A stretch of 36,627 nucleotides of DNA from Acidovorax sp. CF316 (lineage in GTDB: Bacteria > Pseudomonadota > Gammaproteobacteria > Burkholderiales > Burkholderiaceae_C). The stretch's first letter is position 1; the number at the start of each line of letters is the position of its first letter. The translations under genes and the position numbers were made by a program. Below are positions 7,152 to 15,461 of this stretch, piece after piece. The stretch is taken from NCBI RefSeq assembly GCF_000276605.1, contig NZ_AKJX01000131.1, forward strand, positions 1 to 36,627, given 5' to 3'. The notes under the pieces are model-generated. The model ran no database searches, had not been told where the DNA came from, and saw nothing but the letters and a program-made list of their open reading frames with translations.

Positions 7152-7847
7152 ATGTCTCACCCTGATCGTTTTGCCCCTCCCGCGGGCGTCAGTCGCAATA
7201 CCGTGATCGTAGGCTCCGTCGTGCTGTTGCATGTGGCGGGGATCTGGGCACTGCAGTCGGGCCTGCTGCGCCGCGCGGCGGAAGTCATCGTGCCGGCAGA
7301 GCTGCTCAGCGAGTTCATTGCGCCGCCCGCGCCCAAGATCGAGCCACCGCCGCCCAAGCCGCCGGCACCACCGCCACCGCGGCCCGCCCCCCAGGTGAAG
7401 GCACCGCGCCCGGCCCCCATGCCCGTGGCCATTGCCGATCCCACGCCGGCCCCCAATGCCCCCACGGGGGTGACCACGCCCCAGCCCCCCGCGCCGCCCA
7501 TCGCCGCCCCTGTGGCCGTGGAAGCGCCGCCACCGGCCCCACCCGCCCCCCCGGCCCCGCCCAAGATCGAACTGCCATCGAGTGATGCCGCCTACCTGAA
7601 CAACCCCAAGCCCAGCTACCCCGCCATCAGCAAGCGCATGGGCGAGCAGGGCAAGGTGATCCTGCGCGTGCTCATCGGCACCGACGGCTCGCCACAGAAG
7701 GTGGAAATCAACAAGTCCAGCGGCTTCGAGCGCCTGGACCGCCAGGCCCAGGAAGCCGTCATGCGCTGGCGTTTCACGCCCGGAAAGCGCAATGGCGTGC
7801 CAGAGACCATGTGGAACCTGGTACCCGTCAATTTTGTTCTCGAATAA
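7152..7847 (+). CDS. tonB: Energy transducer TonB
   Basis: This 231-residue protein has TonB architecture. A short cytoplasmic N-terminus precedes one membrane helix (VIVGSVVLLHVAGIWAL, about residues 17-34). A long periplasmic Pro/Ala-rich spacer follows (about residues 55-140, with EPPPPKPPAPPPPRPAP and similar). The C-terminal TonB domain (about 150-231) has YPAISKRMGEQGKVILRVLIGTDG and RWRFTPGKRNGVPETMW. It couples the proton-motive force, through ExbB-ExbD, to outer-membrane receptors such as the one encoded at 2447-4681. The ATG at 7152 is chosen over the upstream in-frame codon at 7110 because it gives a normal short cytoplasmic tail, though no strong Shine-Dalgarno is seen. It lies 15 bases before exbB in the same operon. 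Confidence 0.93.
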   Translation: MSHPDRFAPPAGVSRNTVIVGSVVLLHVAGIWALQSGLLRRAAEVIVPAELLSEFIAPPAPKIEPPPPKPPAPPPPRPAPQVKAPRPAPMPVAIADPTPAPNAPTGVTTPQPPAPPIAAPVAVEAPPPAPPAPPAPPKIELPSSDAAYLNNPKPSYPAISKRMGEQGKVILRVLIGTDGSPQKVEINKSSGFERLDRQAQEAVMRWRFTPGKRNGVPETMWNLVPVNFVLE

Positions 7848-7862
7848 TCATCAGGAGTTCTC

Positions 7863-8582
7863 ATGGAATCGCAATTCGGCATCGCCAACGTATGGATCCA
7901 GGGTGACTTTGTCACCCGCGCAGTGGCCGTCATCCTGCTGGCCATGTCCCTGGCCTCGTGGATCGTCATCATCATCAAGGCCCTGGACATCGTGAAGTTC
8001 AAGAAGCACACCCGTGCCGCCCAGGACTTCTGGCACAGCGAGGACTTTGCCGCCGGCCTGTCCAAGCTGGGCAGCGACAACACCAACCCCTTCCGCCATC
8101 TGGCCCTGGAAGGCCGCGAAGCCACGGCCCACCACCGCAACACCAAGGCGCACCTGCACGACAGCCTGGACGTGAGCGACTGGGTCACGCGCTGCCTGCG
8201 CAACTGCATCGACGAGTTCACCTCGCGCCTGCAGTCGGGCCTGGCCATCCTGGCCTCGGTCGGCTCCACCGCCCCCTTCATCGGCCTGTTCGGTACCGTC
8301 TGGGGCATCTACCACGCGCTGCTGGCCATCGGCACCTCGGGCCAGTCGACCATCGACAAGGTGGCCGGCCCCATCGGCGAAGCGCTGATCATGACCGCCC
8401 TGGGCCTGGCCGTGGCCATCCCCGCCGTGCTCGGCTACAACGCCCTGGTGCGCGGCAACAAGTCCATCCTGGGCGGCCTCAACAGCTTTGCCCACGACCT
8501 GCACGCCTACTTCGTCACCGGCGCCCGCGTGTCTGCCGGCGGCGAACAGGCCAAGGTGCTGCCGCTCAAGAAAGGCAGCTAA
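7863..8582 (+). CDS. exbB: TonB-system proton channel subunit ExbB
   Basis: This is a 239-residue MotA/TolQ/ExbB-family inner-membrane protein. The first helix is AVAVILLAMSLASWIVIIIKAL (about residues 20-41), followed by a large cytoplasmic loop. Two more helices near residues 125-150 and 170-195 carry the family signature: LAILASVGSTAPFIGLFGTVWGI and then IGEALIMTALGLAVAIPAVLGYN. With ExbD it forms the proton channel that energises TonB. AGGAG at 7853-7857 sits 5 bases before the ATG. The gene lies between tonB and exbD with gaps of 15 and 3 bases, so one transcript is near certain. Confidence 0.95.
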   Translation: MESQFGIANVWIQGDFVTRAVAVILLAMSLASWIVIIIKALDIVKFKKHTRAAQDFWHSEDFAAGLSKLGSDNTNPFRHLALEGREATAHHRNTKAHLHDSLDVSDWVTRCLRNCIDEFTSRLQSGLAILASVGSTAPFIGLFGTVWGIYHALLAIGTSGQSTIDKVAGPIGEALIMTALGLAVAIPAVLGYNALVRGNKSILGGLNSFAHDLHAYFVTGARVSAGGEQAKVLPLKKGS

Positions 8583-8585
8583 GCC

Positions 8586-8993
8586 ATGGCCTTCGGAACG
8601 CAAGACGAAGCCGATGACGTGATGAACGAGATCAACATGACGCCACTGGTGGACGTCATGCTGGTGCTGCTCATCATCTTCATCATCACCGTCCCCGTCA
8701 TGAAGCACTCGGTGAACGTGGACCTGCCCCGCGCCACCAACCAGCCCGAGGACGTCAAGCCTGAAACCGTGCGCCTCTCGGTGGCGGCCGACGGCAAGTA
8801 CTACTGGAACGAGTCCCAGGTGACGGACGAGGAGCTCTTCCCGCGCCTGCAGGCCGAAGCGGCCAAGCAGCCCCAGCCGGACCTGCACATCCGCGGCGAC
8901 AAGGAAGTGCGCTACGAACGCGTGGCCCAGGCCATGGCCAGCGCCCAGCGCGCCGGCGTGCGCAAGATCGGCTTCGTGACCGACCCGCAGTGA
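8586..8993 (+). CDS. exbD: TonB-system proton channel subunit ExbD
   Basis: This 135-residue ExbD/TolR protein has a short cytoplasmic N-terminus with INMTPLVDVMLVLLIIFIIT; the Asp of LVDVML in the single membrane helix (about residues 20-40) is the essential protonatable residue of the family. The periplasmic part (about 45-135) has the usual ExbD fold, including LHIRGDKEVRYERVAQAM. The ATG is 3 bases after the exbB stop. A terminator closes the operon downstream. Confidence 0.95.
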   Translation: MAFGTQDEADDVMNEINMTPLVDVMLVLLIIFIITVPVMKHSVNVDLPRATNQPEDVKPETVRLSVAADGKYYWNESQVTDEELFPRLQAEAAKQPQPDLHIRGDKEVRYERVAQAMASAQRAGVRKIGFVTDPQ

Positions 8994-9036
8994 TGCGCCT
9001 GCCGCGCCGCAAGGCGCGGGCGGCCGCCATGCAACG

Positions 9037-9057
9037 ACAGGCCTTCGGGCCTGTTTT
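9037..9057 (+). terminator. Terminator of the bfd-tonB-exbBD operon
   Basis: ACAGGCC (9037-9043), loop TTCG, GGCCTGT (9048-9054) and then TTT. The stable UUCG tetraloop and position 43 bases after exbD support an intrinsic terminator, although the T-run is short. Confidence 0.75.
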
Positions 9058-9132
9058 GCTTGGTGCCTGCGGTGTCCGCACCGTGATCCCCCACTTTCGC
9101 CAAAGATTCTTGCCGGTTCGTGAAGAAATCAC

Positions 9133-9161
9133 TTGACCAGTAATTGCGAATCACTATCATT
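9133..9161 (+). promoter_or_regulatory. hemP promoter with Fur box
   Basis: TTGACC (9133-9138) and TATCAT (9155-9160) are 16 bases apart. The 19-base stretch at 9143-9161, containing GCGAAT then C then ACTATCATT, resembles a Fur box and covers the -10 element. hemP genes are known to be Fur-controlled, which supports the reading. Confidence 0.7.
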
Positions 9162-9198
9162 AGCGAACCGTACAAATCAACGTACCAGGAACTCCTTC

Positions 9199-9423
9199 AT
9201 GCAAGCCACCCTGACTGCCGCCACGCTCCTGCGCCCCGCCCCTGCAGACACCCTGCAGCCGCAGCAGGCCGCCGCATTGCGCAGCGCCACCTCGGTGGAC
9301 GCAACGGTCGCCGTGGACAGCAATGATCTGCTGCAGGGCCAGAAGGCCGTGGCCATCAGCCACAACGGCTCGGTGTACCGCCTGCAGGCCACCAAGCTCG
9401 GCAAGCTGATCCTCACCAAGTAA
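9199..9423 (+). CDS. hemP: Hemin uptake protein HemP
   Basis: This is a 74-residue protein whose second half carries the HemP signature: SNDLLQGQKAVAISHNGSVYRLQ followed by ATKLGKLILTK at the C-terminus. The first 40 residues are Ala/Pro-rich and probably disordered. HemP (HmuP) is a small cytoplasmic protein needed for haem uptake or for activation of haem-uptake genes in several alpha- and betaproteobacteria. The ATG at 9199 is preceded by AGGA at 9187-9190. A Fur-type promoter lies directly upstream. No haem receptor follows; the next gene is a desaturase after a 411-base gap, so it is a solitary hemP. Confidence 0.88.
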   Translation: MQATLTAATLLRPAPADTLQPQQAAALRSATSVDATVAVDSNDLLQGQKAVAISHNGSVYRLQATKLGKLILTK

Positions 9424-9834
9424 GGACATCTCTCCATTCAACAGGTTTCATCGTGGGGCGACTCCCGGGCTTCCAGTCCGCAAGGGTCGTTTTTGCCAGC
9501 CAACGGGCTTGATTGACCCGCGTAGCCAGGCCTTTTTTTCCACGCCAGCCTCCTCGGGCCAGAGCCGACCGCCACCCCGGCGCTCTCCCCACCCAAAGGC
9601 CCCCGACGCGGCCGTTTTCCTTGGTGCATGGCCGCCAGCGCGCAGCCAAGGCAAACGCCCGAAATGGGCGGTTTTCACCCTGCTGTTCCGCAACGGGACA
9701 CGGGTCGGGTGTGAAACACTTCTTGACGTTTCTCCCTTTTGCGGGCACCGCCAGCCAAACTCCATCTGGCAGCCAGCCACACGCCTGCGGCGTCACGCGA
9801 AGGGGCCATCCGCCACCCTGTGCACTGCCCGCCC
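9424..9834 (+). other. 411-base intergenic region without a supported gene
   Basis: No supported coding sequence lies between hemP and the desaturase; long open frames here are extensions of non-coding frames in GC-rich DNA. One hairpin-like element is visible: AAACGCCC (9653-9660), GAAAT and GGGCGGTTTT (9666-9675), with one mismatch or bulge and a short T-run, which may end the hemP message or serve a reverse transcript. A TTGACG hexamer at 9723-9728 has no good -10 partner. The promoter of the desaturase is not recognisable. Confidence 0.5.
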
Positions 9835-11040
9835 ATGACCCAGCCCACCACCGCCCGGCCCGAGATTTCCAAAGCCCAGTTGCTGCAGGAACTGTCGGCT
9901 TTTGCCAATCCCAGCGACCGCAAGGGCGTGACCCTGGTGCTGCGCGACCACGTGCTGTACTGGGCCTTCATCGCCACCGTGCTGCTGGCCGGGCCGACGT
10001 GGATCAAGGTCGTGGCTGCACTGATGGCGGGCGTGCGCCTGTCCTCGTTCTATACCCTGGCGCACGATGCCGCCCACGGCACCCTGGCCCGTTCCAAGCG
10101 CCTGAACTGGGTGCTGGCGCTCGTGGCCGGCGTGCCCGCCACGCACAACTACCGCATGTGGTCGCACGACCACAACAAGGTGCACCACCCTTACACCAAC
10201 GGCGACCACTTCGACTACTACACGCCCTACTCCAAGGCCGGCTACGACGCGCTGCCCTGGTACCGGAAGGTGCTGGAGCACATCTACCGCGCGCCCCTGG
10301 GCATCGGCCTGTGGCTGTACTTCGCGATCCACTGGTTCCCGACCCGCATCTACCCCAACGTGCGCACGCCCAAGGACCAGGTGCCCGAGTCGCGCAAGTA
10401 CTCCGCCCTGCTGCTGGCCTACCACGGCAGCTACGTGGCCTTCCTGCTGTGGTCGCCCGCCTTCGCCCCCGTCACGGCCCTGCAGGCCGTGCTGCTGGGC
10501 TGGGTGCTGCCGCTGTTCACGCTGATGTTCCTGAGCAGCACCTCGCTGTACATCATGCACACCCACCCCAACATCCCCTGGTTCAAGAGCGACGACCTGC
10601 GCAGCAACCGCCACAGCCCCGAGGTCTGCTCGGTGGTCTGGGTGCTGCCCGACTGGATCTCCAAGGTAGTCAACAACGTCTACAACCACGCGGCGCACCA
10701 CGCGCATGCCGGCATCCCGTCCTACCACCTGCTGGCCGCGCAAAAGCGCATGAACGAGCTGGTGGGCCACAAGCTGGTGATCGAGAAGGCCTCGGTGCGC
10801 ACCCTGCTGCGCACCATGCGCACCTGCAAGCTCTACGACTACGAGAACCACCAGTGGCTGGACTTCAAGGGCCAGCCCAGCGCACCGCGCATCGACCTGG
10901 AGCAAAAGGGCCTGGTCGCCCTGCGCAACCCCGTGCGCCGGCCCGCAGCGCCCATCCAGGCCCCCATGCCCAGCCCCTGTGCAGCGCCCAGCAGCAACGG
11001 CAACGCCCTGCCCCACCCCATGGCAGACGCAACCGCCTGA
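9835..11040 (+). CDS. Membrane fatty acid desaturase
   Basis: This 401-residue integral-membrane di-iron enzyme has the three histidine boxes of the desaturase superfamily: HDAAH at residues 77-81, HDHNKVHH at 111-118 and HAAHHAH at 285-291. Several hydrophobic stretches lie between them (about 32-70, 165-185, 205-250). It would introduce a double bond into a fatty acyl chain, using electrons from a separate donor; the position and substrate are unknown, and related hydroxylases share the same boxes. The ATG at 9835 (MTQPTTARPEISKAQ) is preferred to an upstream in-frame codon at 9739 because homologous desaturases begin close to this polar N-terminus. The last 40 residues are Pro/Ala-rich and probably disordered. 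Confidence 0.87.
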   Translation: MTQPTTARPEISKAQLLQELSAFANPSDRKGVTLVLRDHVLYWAFIATVLLAGPTWIKVVAALMAGVRLSSFYTLAHDAAHGTLARSKRLNWVLALVAGVPATHNYRMWSHDHNKVHHPYTNGDHFDYYTPYSKAGYDALPWYRKVLEHIYRAPLGIGLWLYFAIHWFPTRIYPNVRTPKDQVPESRKYSALLLAYHGSYVAFLLWSPAFAPVTALQAVLLGWVLPLFTLMFLSSTSLYIMHTHPNIPWFKSDDLRSNRHSPEVCSVVWVLPDWISKVVNNVYNHAAHHAHAGIPSYHLLAAQKRMNELVGHKLVIEKASVRTLLRTMRTCKLYDYENHQWLDFKGQPSAPRIDLEQKGLVALRNPVRRPAAPIQAPMPSPCAAPSSNGNALPHPMADATA

Positions 11041-11059
11041 CACTTGGCATCCCCCAACG

Positions 11060-11086
11060 AAAAAACCGGCCAAGGCCGGTTTTTTT
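11060..11086. terminator. Bidirectional terminator between desaturase and HbpS-like gene
   Basis: AAAAAACCGGCC (11060-11071) pairs exactly with GGCCGGTTTTTT (11074-11085) around AA. A-run and T-run on both sides allow termination of both convergent genes. Confidence 0.9.
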
Positions 11087-11120
11087 CATGGGTGGTGCAT
11101 GCCAAAAGACATGCCGCGGC

Positions 11121-11528
11121 TCACAGGCCGATGGCGGCGATGCCGGCGCGCGCGACCTGCGCGTCTTCGGTGGACTTCACGCCGCTCACGCCCACGGCGC
11201 CCAGGCACTGGCCGTCCTTGAGGATGGCCACGCCGCCTTCGAGCAGGCCGTCGATGGTGGGGGCGCTCAGGAAGGCGGTGCGCCCACCGTTCACGATGTC
11301 CTCATAGACCTTGCTGTCGCGGCGGCCCAGTGCGGCCGTGCGGGCCTTGGACGGAGCGATGTGCGAGGACACGGCGGCGGCACCGTCCAGGCGCTGCAGC
11401 CACAGCAGGTGGCCGCCATCGTCCACGATGGCGATGGTCACGGCCCAGTGGTTCTTCAGGGCTTCGGCTTCGGCGGCGGCGGCAATGGCCTTGACGTCGG
11501 CCAGTTCGAGTTCGTGCTTGGTCTTCAT
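11121..11528 (-). CDS. HbpS/GlcG-family (DUF336) protein
   Basis: This 135-residue protein belongs to the GlcG/HbpS family. It has the typical run AVTIAIVDDGGHLLWLQRLDGA (about residues 29-50), then an Ala-rich helix, RTAFLSAPTIDGLLEGGVAIL and the C-terminal GAVGVSGVKSTEDAQVARAGI. Members bind haem or stabilise other proteins, or sit beside glycolate or diol oxidation genes; the true role here is not determined. The ATG at 11528 gives the family's usual N-terminus, although the frame stays open to 11771. No clear Shine-Dalgarno is seen. It is convergent with the desaturase and divergent from the YccA-like gene. Confidence 0.85.
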   Translation of the reverse strand: MKTKHELELADVKAIAAAAEAEALKNHWAVTIAIVDDGGHLLWLQRLDGAAAVSSHIAPSKARTAALGRRDSKVYEDIVNGGRTAFLSAPTIDGLLEGGVAILKDGQCLGAVGVSGVKSTEDAQVARAGIAAIGL

Positions 11529-11785
11529 GGGTGCGGTGCGGGTTGGAGGAGGCGCCAACGCGCCCCCAGGGATGGAAACCGGCAAGCATAGCGGCTCCCG
11601 GCGGGGCCACCAACTGTGCCTGGGGCGAAAGAATAGTGACCGGGGACAGCGCAATCCCTCACGCCACCGCCCTCTGCGCCGTCCATGGCAAGCCCGTTGG
11701 CCGGTGCGGGTATTGCCATTGGGGGGAACGCCTCCACCTAGAATTTGTCCAAACCTGTACCGTGCAGGCACAAGGAGAGATACAG

Positions 11786-12481
11786 ATGAATGACCAAGTC
11801 ACCACCCTGAACCATTCGGCGGGCTATGGCATTTCGCAGGAAGAGCGCCACAAGGTGCTGCGCAATACCTATTGGCTGCTCGCACTGAGCATGATCCCCA
11901 CCGTGCTGGGCGCCTGGATCGGCGTCGCCACGGGCATCACGCAGTCGCTGCGCGGCGGCGTGGGCCTGATCGTGTTCCTGGGCGGCGCGTTCGCCTTCAT
12001 GTACGCAATCGAAAAGACCAAGCGCTCTGCCGCCGGTGTGCCCGTGCTGCTGGCCTTCACCTTCTTCATGGGCCTGATGCTCTCGCGCATGATCGGCATG
12101 GTGCTGGGCTTCAAGAACGGCACCGACCTGGTGATGACCGCATTTGCCGGTACCGCAGGCGTGTTCCTGGTCATGGCCACCCTGGCCAGCGTGATCAAGC
12201 GCGACCTCTCGGGCATGGGCAAATGGCTCATGGTGGGCGCCCTGGTGCTCATGGTCGGCGCCATCATCAACGTCTTCGTCGGCTCCTCGGCCGGCATGAT
12301 GGCCATCTCGGTGGCTGCCATCGGCATCTTCAGCGCCTACATGCTGTATGACCTCAAGCAGATCCTGGACGGCGGCGAGACCAACTACATCAGCGCCACC
12401 CTGGCCCTGTACCTGGACATCTTCAACGTGTTCCAGAGCCTGTTGGCCCTGCTGGGCATCATGGGCGGCGAGAAGGACTGA
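11786..12481 (+). CDS. Bax inhibitor-1/YccA family membrane protein
   Basis: This 231-residue protein has about seven membrane helices spread over residues 28-228 and a short soluble N-terminus, the layout of the BI-1/YccA/YbhL family. The C-terminal part SAYMLYDLKQILDGGETNYISATLALYLDIFN is a hallmark region with conserved Asp residues. E. coli YccA interacts with the membrane protease FtsH; some relatives act as calcium leak channels. The ATG at 11786 follows AAGGAGAG at 11772-11779, which fixes this start. Monocistronic, with its own terminator. Confidence 0.93.
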   Translation: MNDQVTTLNHSAGYGISQEERHKVLRNTYWLLALSMIPTVLGAWIGVATGITQSLRGGVGLIVFLGGAFAFMYAIEKTKRSAAGVPVLLAFTFFMGLMLSRMIGMVLGFKNGTDLVMTAFAGTAGVFLVMATLASVIKRDLSGMGKWLMVGALVLMVGAIINVFVGSSAGMMAISVAAIGIFSAYMLYDLKQILDGGETNYISATLALYLDIFNVFQSLLALLGIMGGEKD

Positions 12482-12505
12482 GCTTCTTTCGCGCTGCTCC
12501 CCCTC

Positions 12506-12531
12506 AAAAAGGCTCCTTCGGGAGCCTTTTT
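12506..12531 (+). terminator. Intrinsic terminator after the YccA-like gene
   Basis: AAAAAGGCTCC (12506-12516), loop TTCG and GGAGCCTTTTT (12521-12531) form an 11-pair stem ending in T-run, 25 bases after the stop. Confidence 0.92.
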
Positions 12532-12592
12532 GTTGACCACGGGCAACGGGCAAGCCTCAACCCCGGCGGCGTGCTGCCGATAATGGAAGTAC

Positions 12593-12958
12593 ATGCGCCC
12601 TACCGACGACTTTCCCACCGCCCTTTCCGTTCTGCGCCTCCTGGCCGTCTCTGCCGCCCTGCTGGCACTGGCCGGGTGCGACAAGATCACTGCCAGCCTG
12701 GGACTGAACGAAGCCCAGCAGAAGGATACCGAGGCCCGGGCCATTGGCGGGGCCTGCCGCCACGCACTGCGCGGCGTGGAAGACTGCTACACCCTCAATC
12801 CCAAGGCCCCCAAGGCGGCGGTCTTCGATGGATGGAAGGAGATGGACCAGTACATGCGCGACAACAAGATCGAAGGCACGCCTGCGGTGGTCACCAAGCC
12901 GCCCGAGCCAGCGCCCAAGCGTGCGGCAGCGAAGGCCTCTGCGCCCGCCGAGCATTGA
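12593..12958 (+). CDS. Small putative lipoprotein
   Basis: This encodes 121 residues. The N-terminus is a lipoprotein signal: a hydrophobic run SVLRLLAVSAALLALAGC with lipobox LAGC, so the mature protein would start at the Cys near residue 29. The mature part is short and polar. It has two more cysteines, in GGACRHALRGVEDCYTL, that could form a disulphide, and an Ala/Lys/Pro tail. No known domain is recognised. The next residues after the lipid Cys are DK; Asp at +2 is the classic E. coli signal for inner-membrane retention, though the rule is not always valid in betaproteobacteria. It stands alone between two terminators. Confidence 0.72.
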   Translation: MRPTDDFPTALSVLRLLAVSAALLALAGCDKITASLGLNEAQQKDTEARAIGGACRHALRGVEDCYTLNPKAPKAAVFDGWKEMDQYMRDNKIEGTPAVVTKPPEPAPKRAAAKASAPAEH

Positions 12959-12972
12959 ACCGACCAAGACGA

Positions 12973-12995
12973 CAAAGGGGCCCTCGGGCCCCTTT
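12973..12995. terminator. Hairpin between lipoprotein gene and rlmD
   Basis: CAAAGGGGCCC (12973-12983) and GGGCCCCTTTG (12986-12996, by position of the arms) are complementary around a TC turn. It lies between the convergent lipoprotein and rlmD genes and probably ends transcription of the former; the T-run is only three bases. Confidence 0.7.
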
Positions 12996-13025
12996 GCGCT
13001 TCGCGGCGGGTGATGTTCCCCGGCC

Positions 13026-14489
13026 TCAATCCCGCTCGAACACCGCCATGCTCTCCACGTGCGCCGTGTGCGGGAACATGTTGACCATACCGGCCGCCGT
13101 GCAGCGGTAACCGCCCAGGTGCACCAGCAGGCCGGCGTCGCGCGCCAGCGTGGCGGGGTTGCAGCTCACGTAGACGATGCGCTTGGGCGCGATCCAGTTC
13201 TCAGCCCCGGCCGGCAGCGGCGCAGCCCCTTCGGCACCAATGCGGGCCTGCTCGATGTCCGCCAGCGCCTTGGCCAACGCGAACGCGCCCTCGCGCGGCG
13301 GGTCCACCAGCCATTTCTCGGCCGAGCCGTCGGCGATCAGCATCTCGGGCGTCATCTCGAACAGGTTGCGCGCCACGAAATCGGTGGGCGCCAGGGCCTT
13401 GCCGCCTTCGGCCACCAGGCCCTGGTTGAGCCGGTAGTTCTCGCGCGAGCGCGCCACCAGCGTCTCGCTGCCCTCGATGCCCAGCACCTCACGGCCCTGG
13501 GTGGCCAGGGGCAGCGTGAAGTTGCCCAGGCCACAGAACCAGTCGATCACGCGCTCGTGCTTTTGCACGTCCAGCAGGCGCAGCGCGCGCGTCACCAGCA
13601 CGCGGTTGATGTGCGGGTTCACCTGCGTGAAGTCGGTGGGCTTGAAGGGCATGGTGATGCCGAAGTCCGGCAGCGCATAGGACAACTGCTCGCCGCCCTC
13701 CTCCATGAGCTTCACGGTCTCGGGACCCTTGGGCTGCAGCCACCATTGCACCTGGTGGGCGGCTGCGAAGTCGCGCAGCCGGGCCAGGTCGTCCGCGCTC
13801 AGCGGCTCCAGGTGGCGCAGCACCAGCGCGGTCACGCTGTCGCCGCAGGCCAGCTCGATCTGCGGGCAGGTGTCGCGCGCGTCCATGGAGGCGATCAACG
13901 CGCGCATGGGCATCAGCATCGCGTCCACATGCGGGGGCAGCACCGGGCAGGTCTGCATGTCGGCCACATAGCGGCTCTTGCGCTCGTGGAAACCCACCAG
14001 CACCGTGCCCTTCTTGATGACGTGGCGCACCGACAGGCGCGCGCGGTAGCGGTAGCCCCAGGCCGGGCCCTCGATGGGGCGCAGCACCATCTCGGCACGC
14101 ACCTTGCCCAGGTGCCACAGGTTGTCTTCGAGCACGCGCTGCTTGACCGCCACCTGCCCGCCCACGTGCAGGTGCTGCATCTTGCAGCCGCCACAGGCCC
14201 CGGCATGCAGGCCGAAGTGCTGGCAGCCCGGGCGCACGCGCTGCGACGATTCGCGGTGGATCGCCGTCAGGCTGGCCTGCTCCCAGTTGTTCTTCTTGCG
14301 GTGGGTGTTGGCGGTGACGTATTCGAACGGCAGCGCGCCGTCGATGAACACCACCTTGCCATTGGGCCTGCGGGCCACGCCCTGGGCTTCGAGGTCCAGG
14401 GATTGCACGGACAGCCAGCCTTCCGGCAGTTCTCCCGCTTCCTGCTGGGCGGGTTCATACGAGGGGGACAATTCTTTGGGTTCGCTCAT
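13026..14489 (-). CDS. rlmD: 23S rRNA (uracil-1939-C5)-methyltransferase RlmD
   Basis: This 487-residue protein has the RlmD/RumA order. A TRAM-like N-terminal domain (about 25-85) precedes a [4Fe-4S] cysteine set ([17 protein letters not shown] near residues 89-105, plus the Cys of [10 protein letters not shown]). A central domain follows, then the class I methyltransferase domain with [16 protein letters not shown] for S-adenosylmethionine. The catalytic nucleophile is Cys443 in [12 protein letters not shown]. It methylates U1939 of 23S rRNA. The ATG at 14489 gives the usual start ([13 protein letters not shown]). The gene is on the minus strand, alone, followed at a distance by a small exported-protein gene in the same direction. 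Confidence 0.95.
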   Translation of the reverse strand: MSEPKELSPSYEPAQQEAGELPEGWLSVQSLDLEAQGVARRPNGKVVFIDGALPFEYVTANTHRKKNNWEQASLTAIHRESSQRVRPGCQHFGLHAGACGGCKMQHLHVGGQVAVKQRVLEDNLWHLGKVRAEMVLRPIEGPAWGYRYRARLSVRHVIKKGTVLVGFHERKSRYVADMQTCPVLPPHVDAMLMPMRALIASMDARDTCPQIELACGDSVTALVLRHLEPLSADDLARLRDFAAAHQVQWWLQPKGPETVKLMEEGGEQLSYALPDFGITMPFKPTDFTQVNPHINRVLVTRALRLLDVQKHERVIDWFCGLGNFTLPLATQGREVLGIEGSETLVARSRENYRLNQGLVAEGGKALAPTDFVARNLFEMTPEMLIADGSAEKWLVDPPREGAFALAKALADIEQARIGAEGAAPLPAGAENWIAPKRIVYVSCNPATLARDAGLLVHLGGYRCTAAGMVNMFPHTAHVESMAVFERD

Positions 14490-14558
14490 CCCCTGATTGT
14501 CTCAGAGGCGGCGAACCGTCCCGCCGCCCCTTGCGGCCGGCAGGAAGAGAGGGCGCAA

Positions 14559-14861
14559 TCAGCCGCGGTCGGCGCGCGGTGCGCGGCGGCCACCGGGACC
14601 GGTCATGCGGGCTGGTGCAAAGCGGGGCAACTCGTTGATGCGCAGGTCGCAGCCATGGTTGTCCAGCGTGAACACCAGCGTGCTGCCGGGCGCCACGCGG
14701 GGCAGCACTTCGTGGATCTGGTAGGACATGTCCACCGGCGGCTCGGGCGAGCGGTAGATGATTTCCTTGGCCGGGCTGTAGACCACGTAGCAGGCAGCGG
14801 AGGCGGTCTGGCCAAAGCAGGCGGCCACCAGGGCAGCTGCAGCGTATTTGAATGCGGACAT
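14559..14861 (-). CDS. Small exported protein of unknown function
   Basis: This encodes 100 residues with a clear signal peptide: MSAFKYAAAALVAACFGQTASA, then likely cleavage before ACYVVYSP. The mature 78 residues contain two cysteines (CYVVYS and NHGCDLR) that may pair in the periplasm, and end in an Arg/Gly-rich tail. I recognise no named domain, though proteins of this type starting CYVVYS with PPVDMS seem common in Burkholderiales. The start at 14861 is well supported: on the minus strand AGGAGG lies about 7 bases upstream. It lies 69 bases upstream of rlmD, same strand. Confidence 0.75.
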   Translation of the reverse strand: MSAFKYAAAALVAACFGQTASAACYVVYSPAKEIIYRSPEPPVDMSYQIHEVLPRVAPGSTLVFTLDNHGCDLRINELPRFAPARMTGPGGRRAPRADRG

Positions 14862-14945
14862 GAGAACTCCTCCTGCGACTTTCGGGTATTGCACCCATTA
14901 TGCGGGCTTGCAGGGCGCTCGCCAATGCAGGCGTTGCGCGCGTGC

Positions 14946-15419
14946 CTACCGCAGCACGAGGTGGTTGGTGTGCTTGACCTCTTCCATCACCGCATAGGTG
15001 CGCGTTTCGCGCACGCCCGGCAGCTGCCACAGCACGTCGCCAGCAAACACGCGGTAGGCGTTCATGTCGGCCGAGCGGGTCTTGAGCAGGTAGTCGAACC
15101 CCCCCGCCACCATGTGGCACTCCATGATCTCGGGGTGCACCTGCACGGCGGCCTTGAACTGGTCGAACACATTCGGCGTGGTGCGGTCGAGCAGCACCTC
15201 GACGAAAACCAGCATGCCGGCCCCCAGCTTGAGCGGGTTCAGCCGCGCCTCGTAGCCCAGGATGAAGCCGTCGCGCGTGAGCCGCTGCACGCGCGCCAGC
15301 ACCGCCGTGGGCGACAGGGCCACGGCTTCGGCCAGCTTGAGGTTGGCAATGCGCCCGTCTTCCTGCAGGATCGACAAAATTCTGCGGTCGATACGGTCCA
15401 GATCGGCTTCATTGGTCAT
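14946..15419 (-). CDS. Lrp/AsnC-family regulator, likely activator of putA
   Basis: This 157-residue regulator has an N-terminal AsnC-type winged helix (LDRIDRRILSILQEDGRIANLKLAEAVALSPTAVLARVQRL split over residues about 6-47) and a C-terminal RAM effector domain (about 70-150, with VHPEIMECHMVAGGFDYLLKT). Such proteins bind an amino acid and control its catabolic gene. It is divergent from putA across 127 bases, and in several proteobacteria an Lrp-type regulator in this position (PutR/BkdR-like) switches on putA in response to proline; the same role is inferred here. The ATG at 15419 is preferred; an in-frame TTG at 15452 would add 11 residues and run into the likely operator. Confidence 0.88.
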   Translation of the reverse strand: MTNEADLDRIDRRILSILQEDGRIANLKLAEAVALSPTAVLARVQRLTRDGFILGYEARLNPLKLGAGMLVFVEVLLDRTTPNVFDQFKAAVQVHPEIMECHMVAGGFDYLLKTRSADMNAYRVFAGDVLWQLPGVRETRTYAVMEEVKHTNHLVLR

Positions 15420-15438
15420 TGACTCTAGTGATTCATTC

Positions 15439-15461
15439 GTTCGAATGGCCAATTTTCGAAC
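15439..15461. promoter_or_regulatory. Inverted repeat, candidate Lrp-type operator
   Basis: GTTCGAA (15439-15445), nine bases, TTCGAAC (15455-15461): a perfect 7-bp inverted repeat in the divergent region between the regulator and putA. Its AT-rich centre and place suit an Lrp-family dimer site controlling both genes. Confidence 0.55.

Noticed and set aside
7157-7564. A Gly/Ala-rich minus-strand frame resembling a PE-PGRS or silk-like protein.
   Set aside because: It is the complement of the proline-rich spacer codons of tonB.
9513-11591. A 692-codon frame overlapping the desaturase and HbpS-like genes.
   Set aside because: Pro/Arg/Ala-rich shadow translation, running through a strong bidirectional terminator.
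13059-15422. A 787-codon plus-strand frame across rlmD, the exported-protein gene and the Lrp gene.
   Set aside because: It crosses three well-supported minus-strand genes with their ribosome-binding sites, and has no domain of its own.
15420-15452. TTG start at 15452 for the Lrp-type regulator.
   Set aside because: It would add 11 residues before the usual N-terminus and place the start inside the inverted repeat; ATG at 15419 is more normal.
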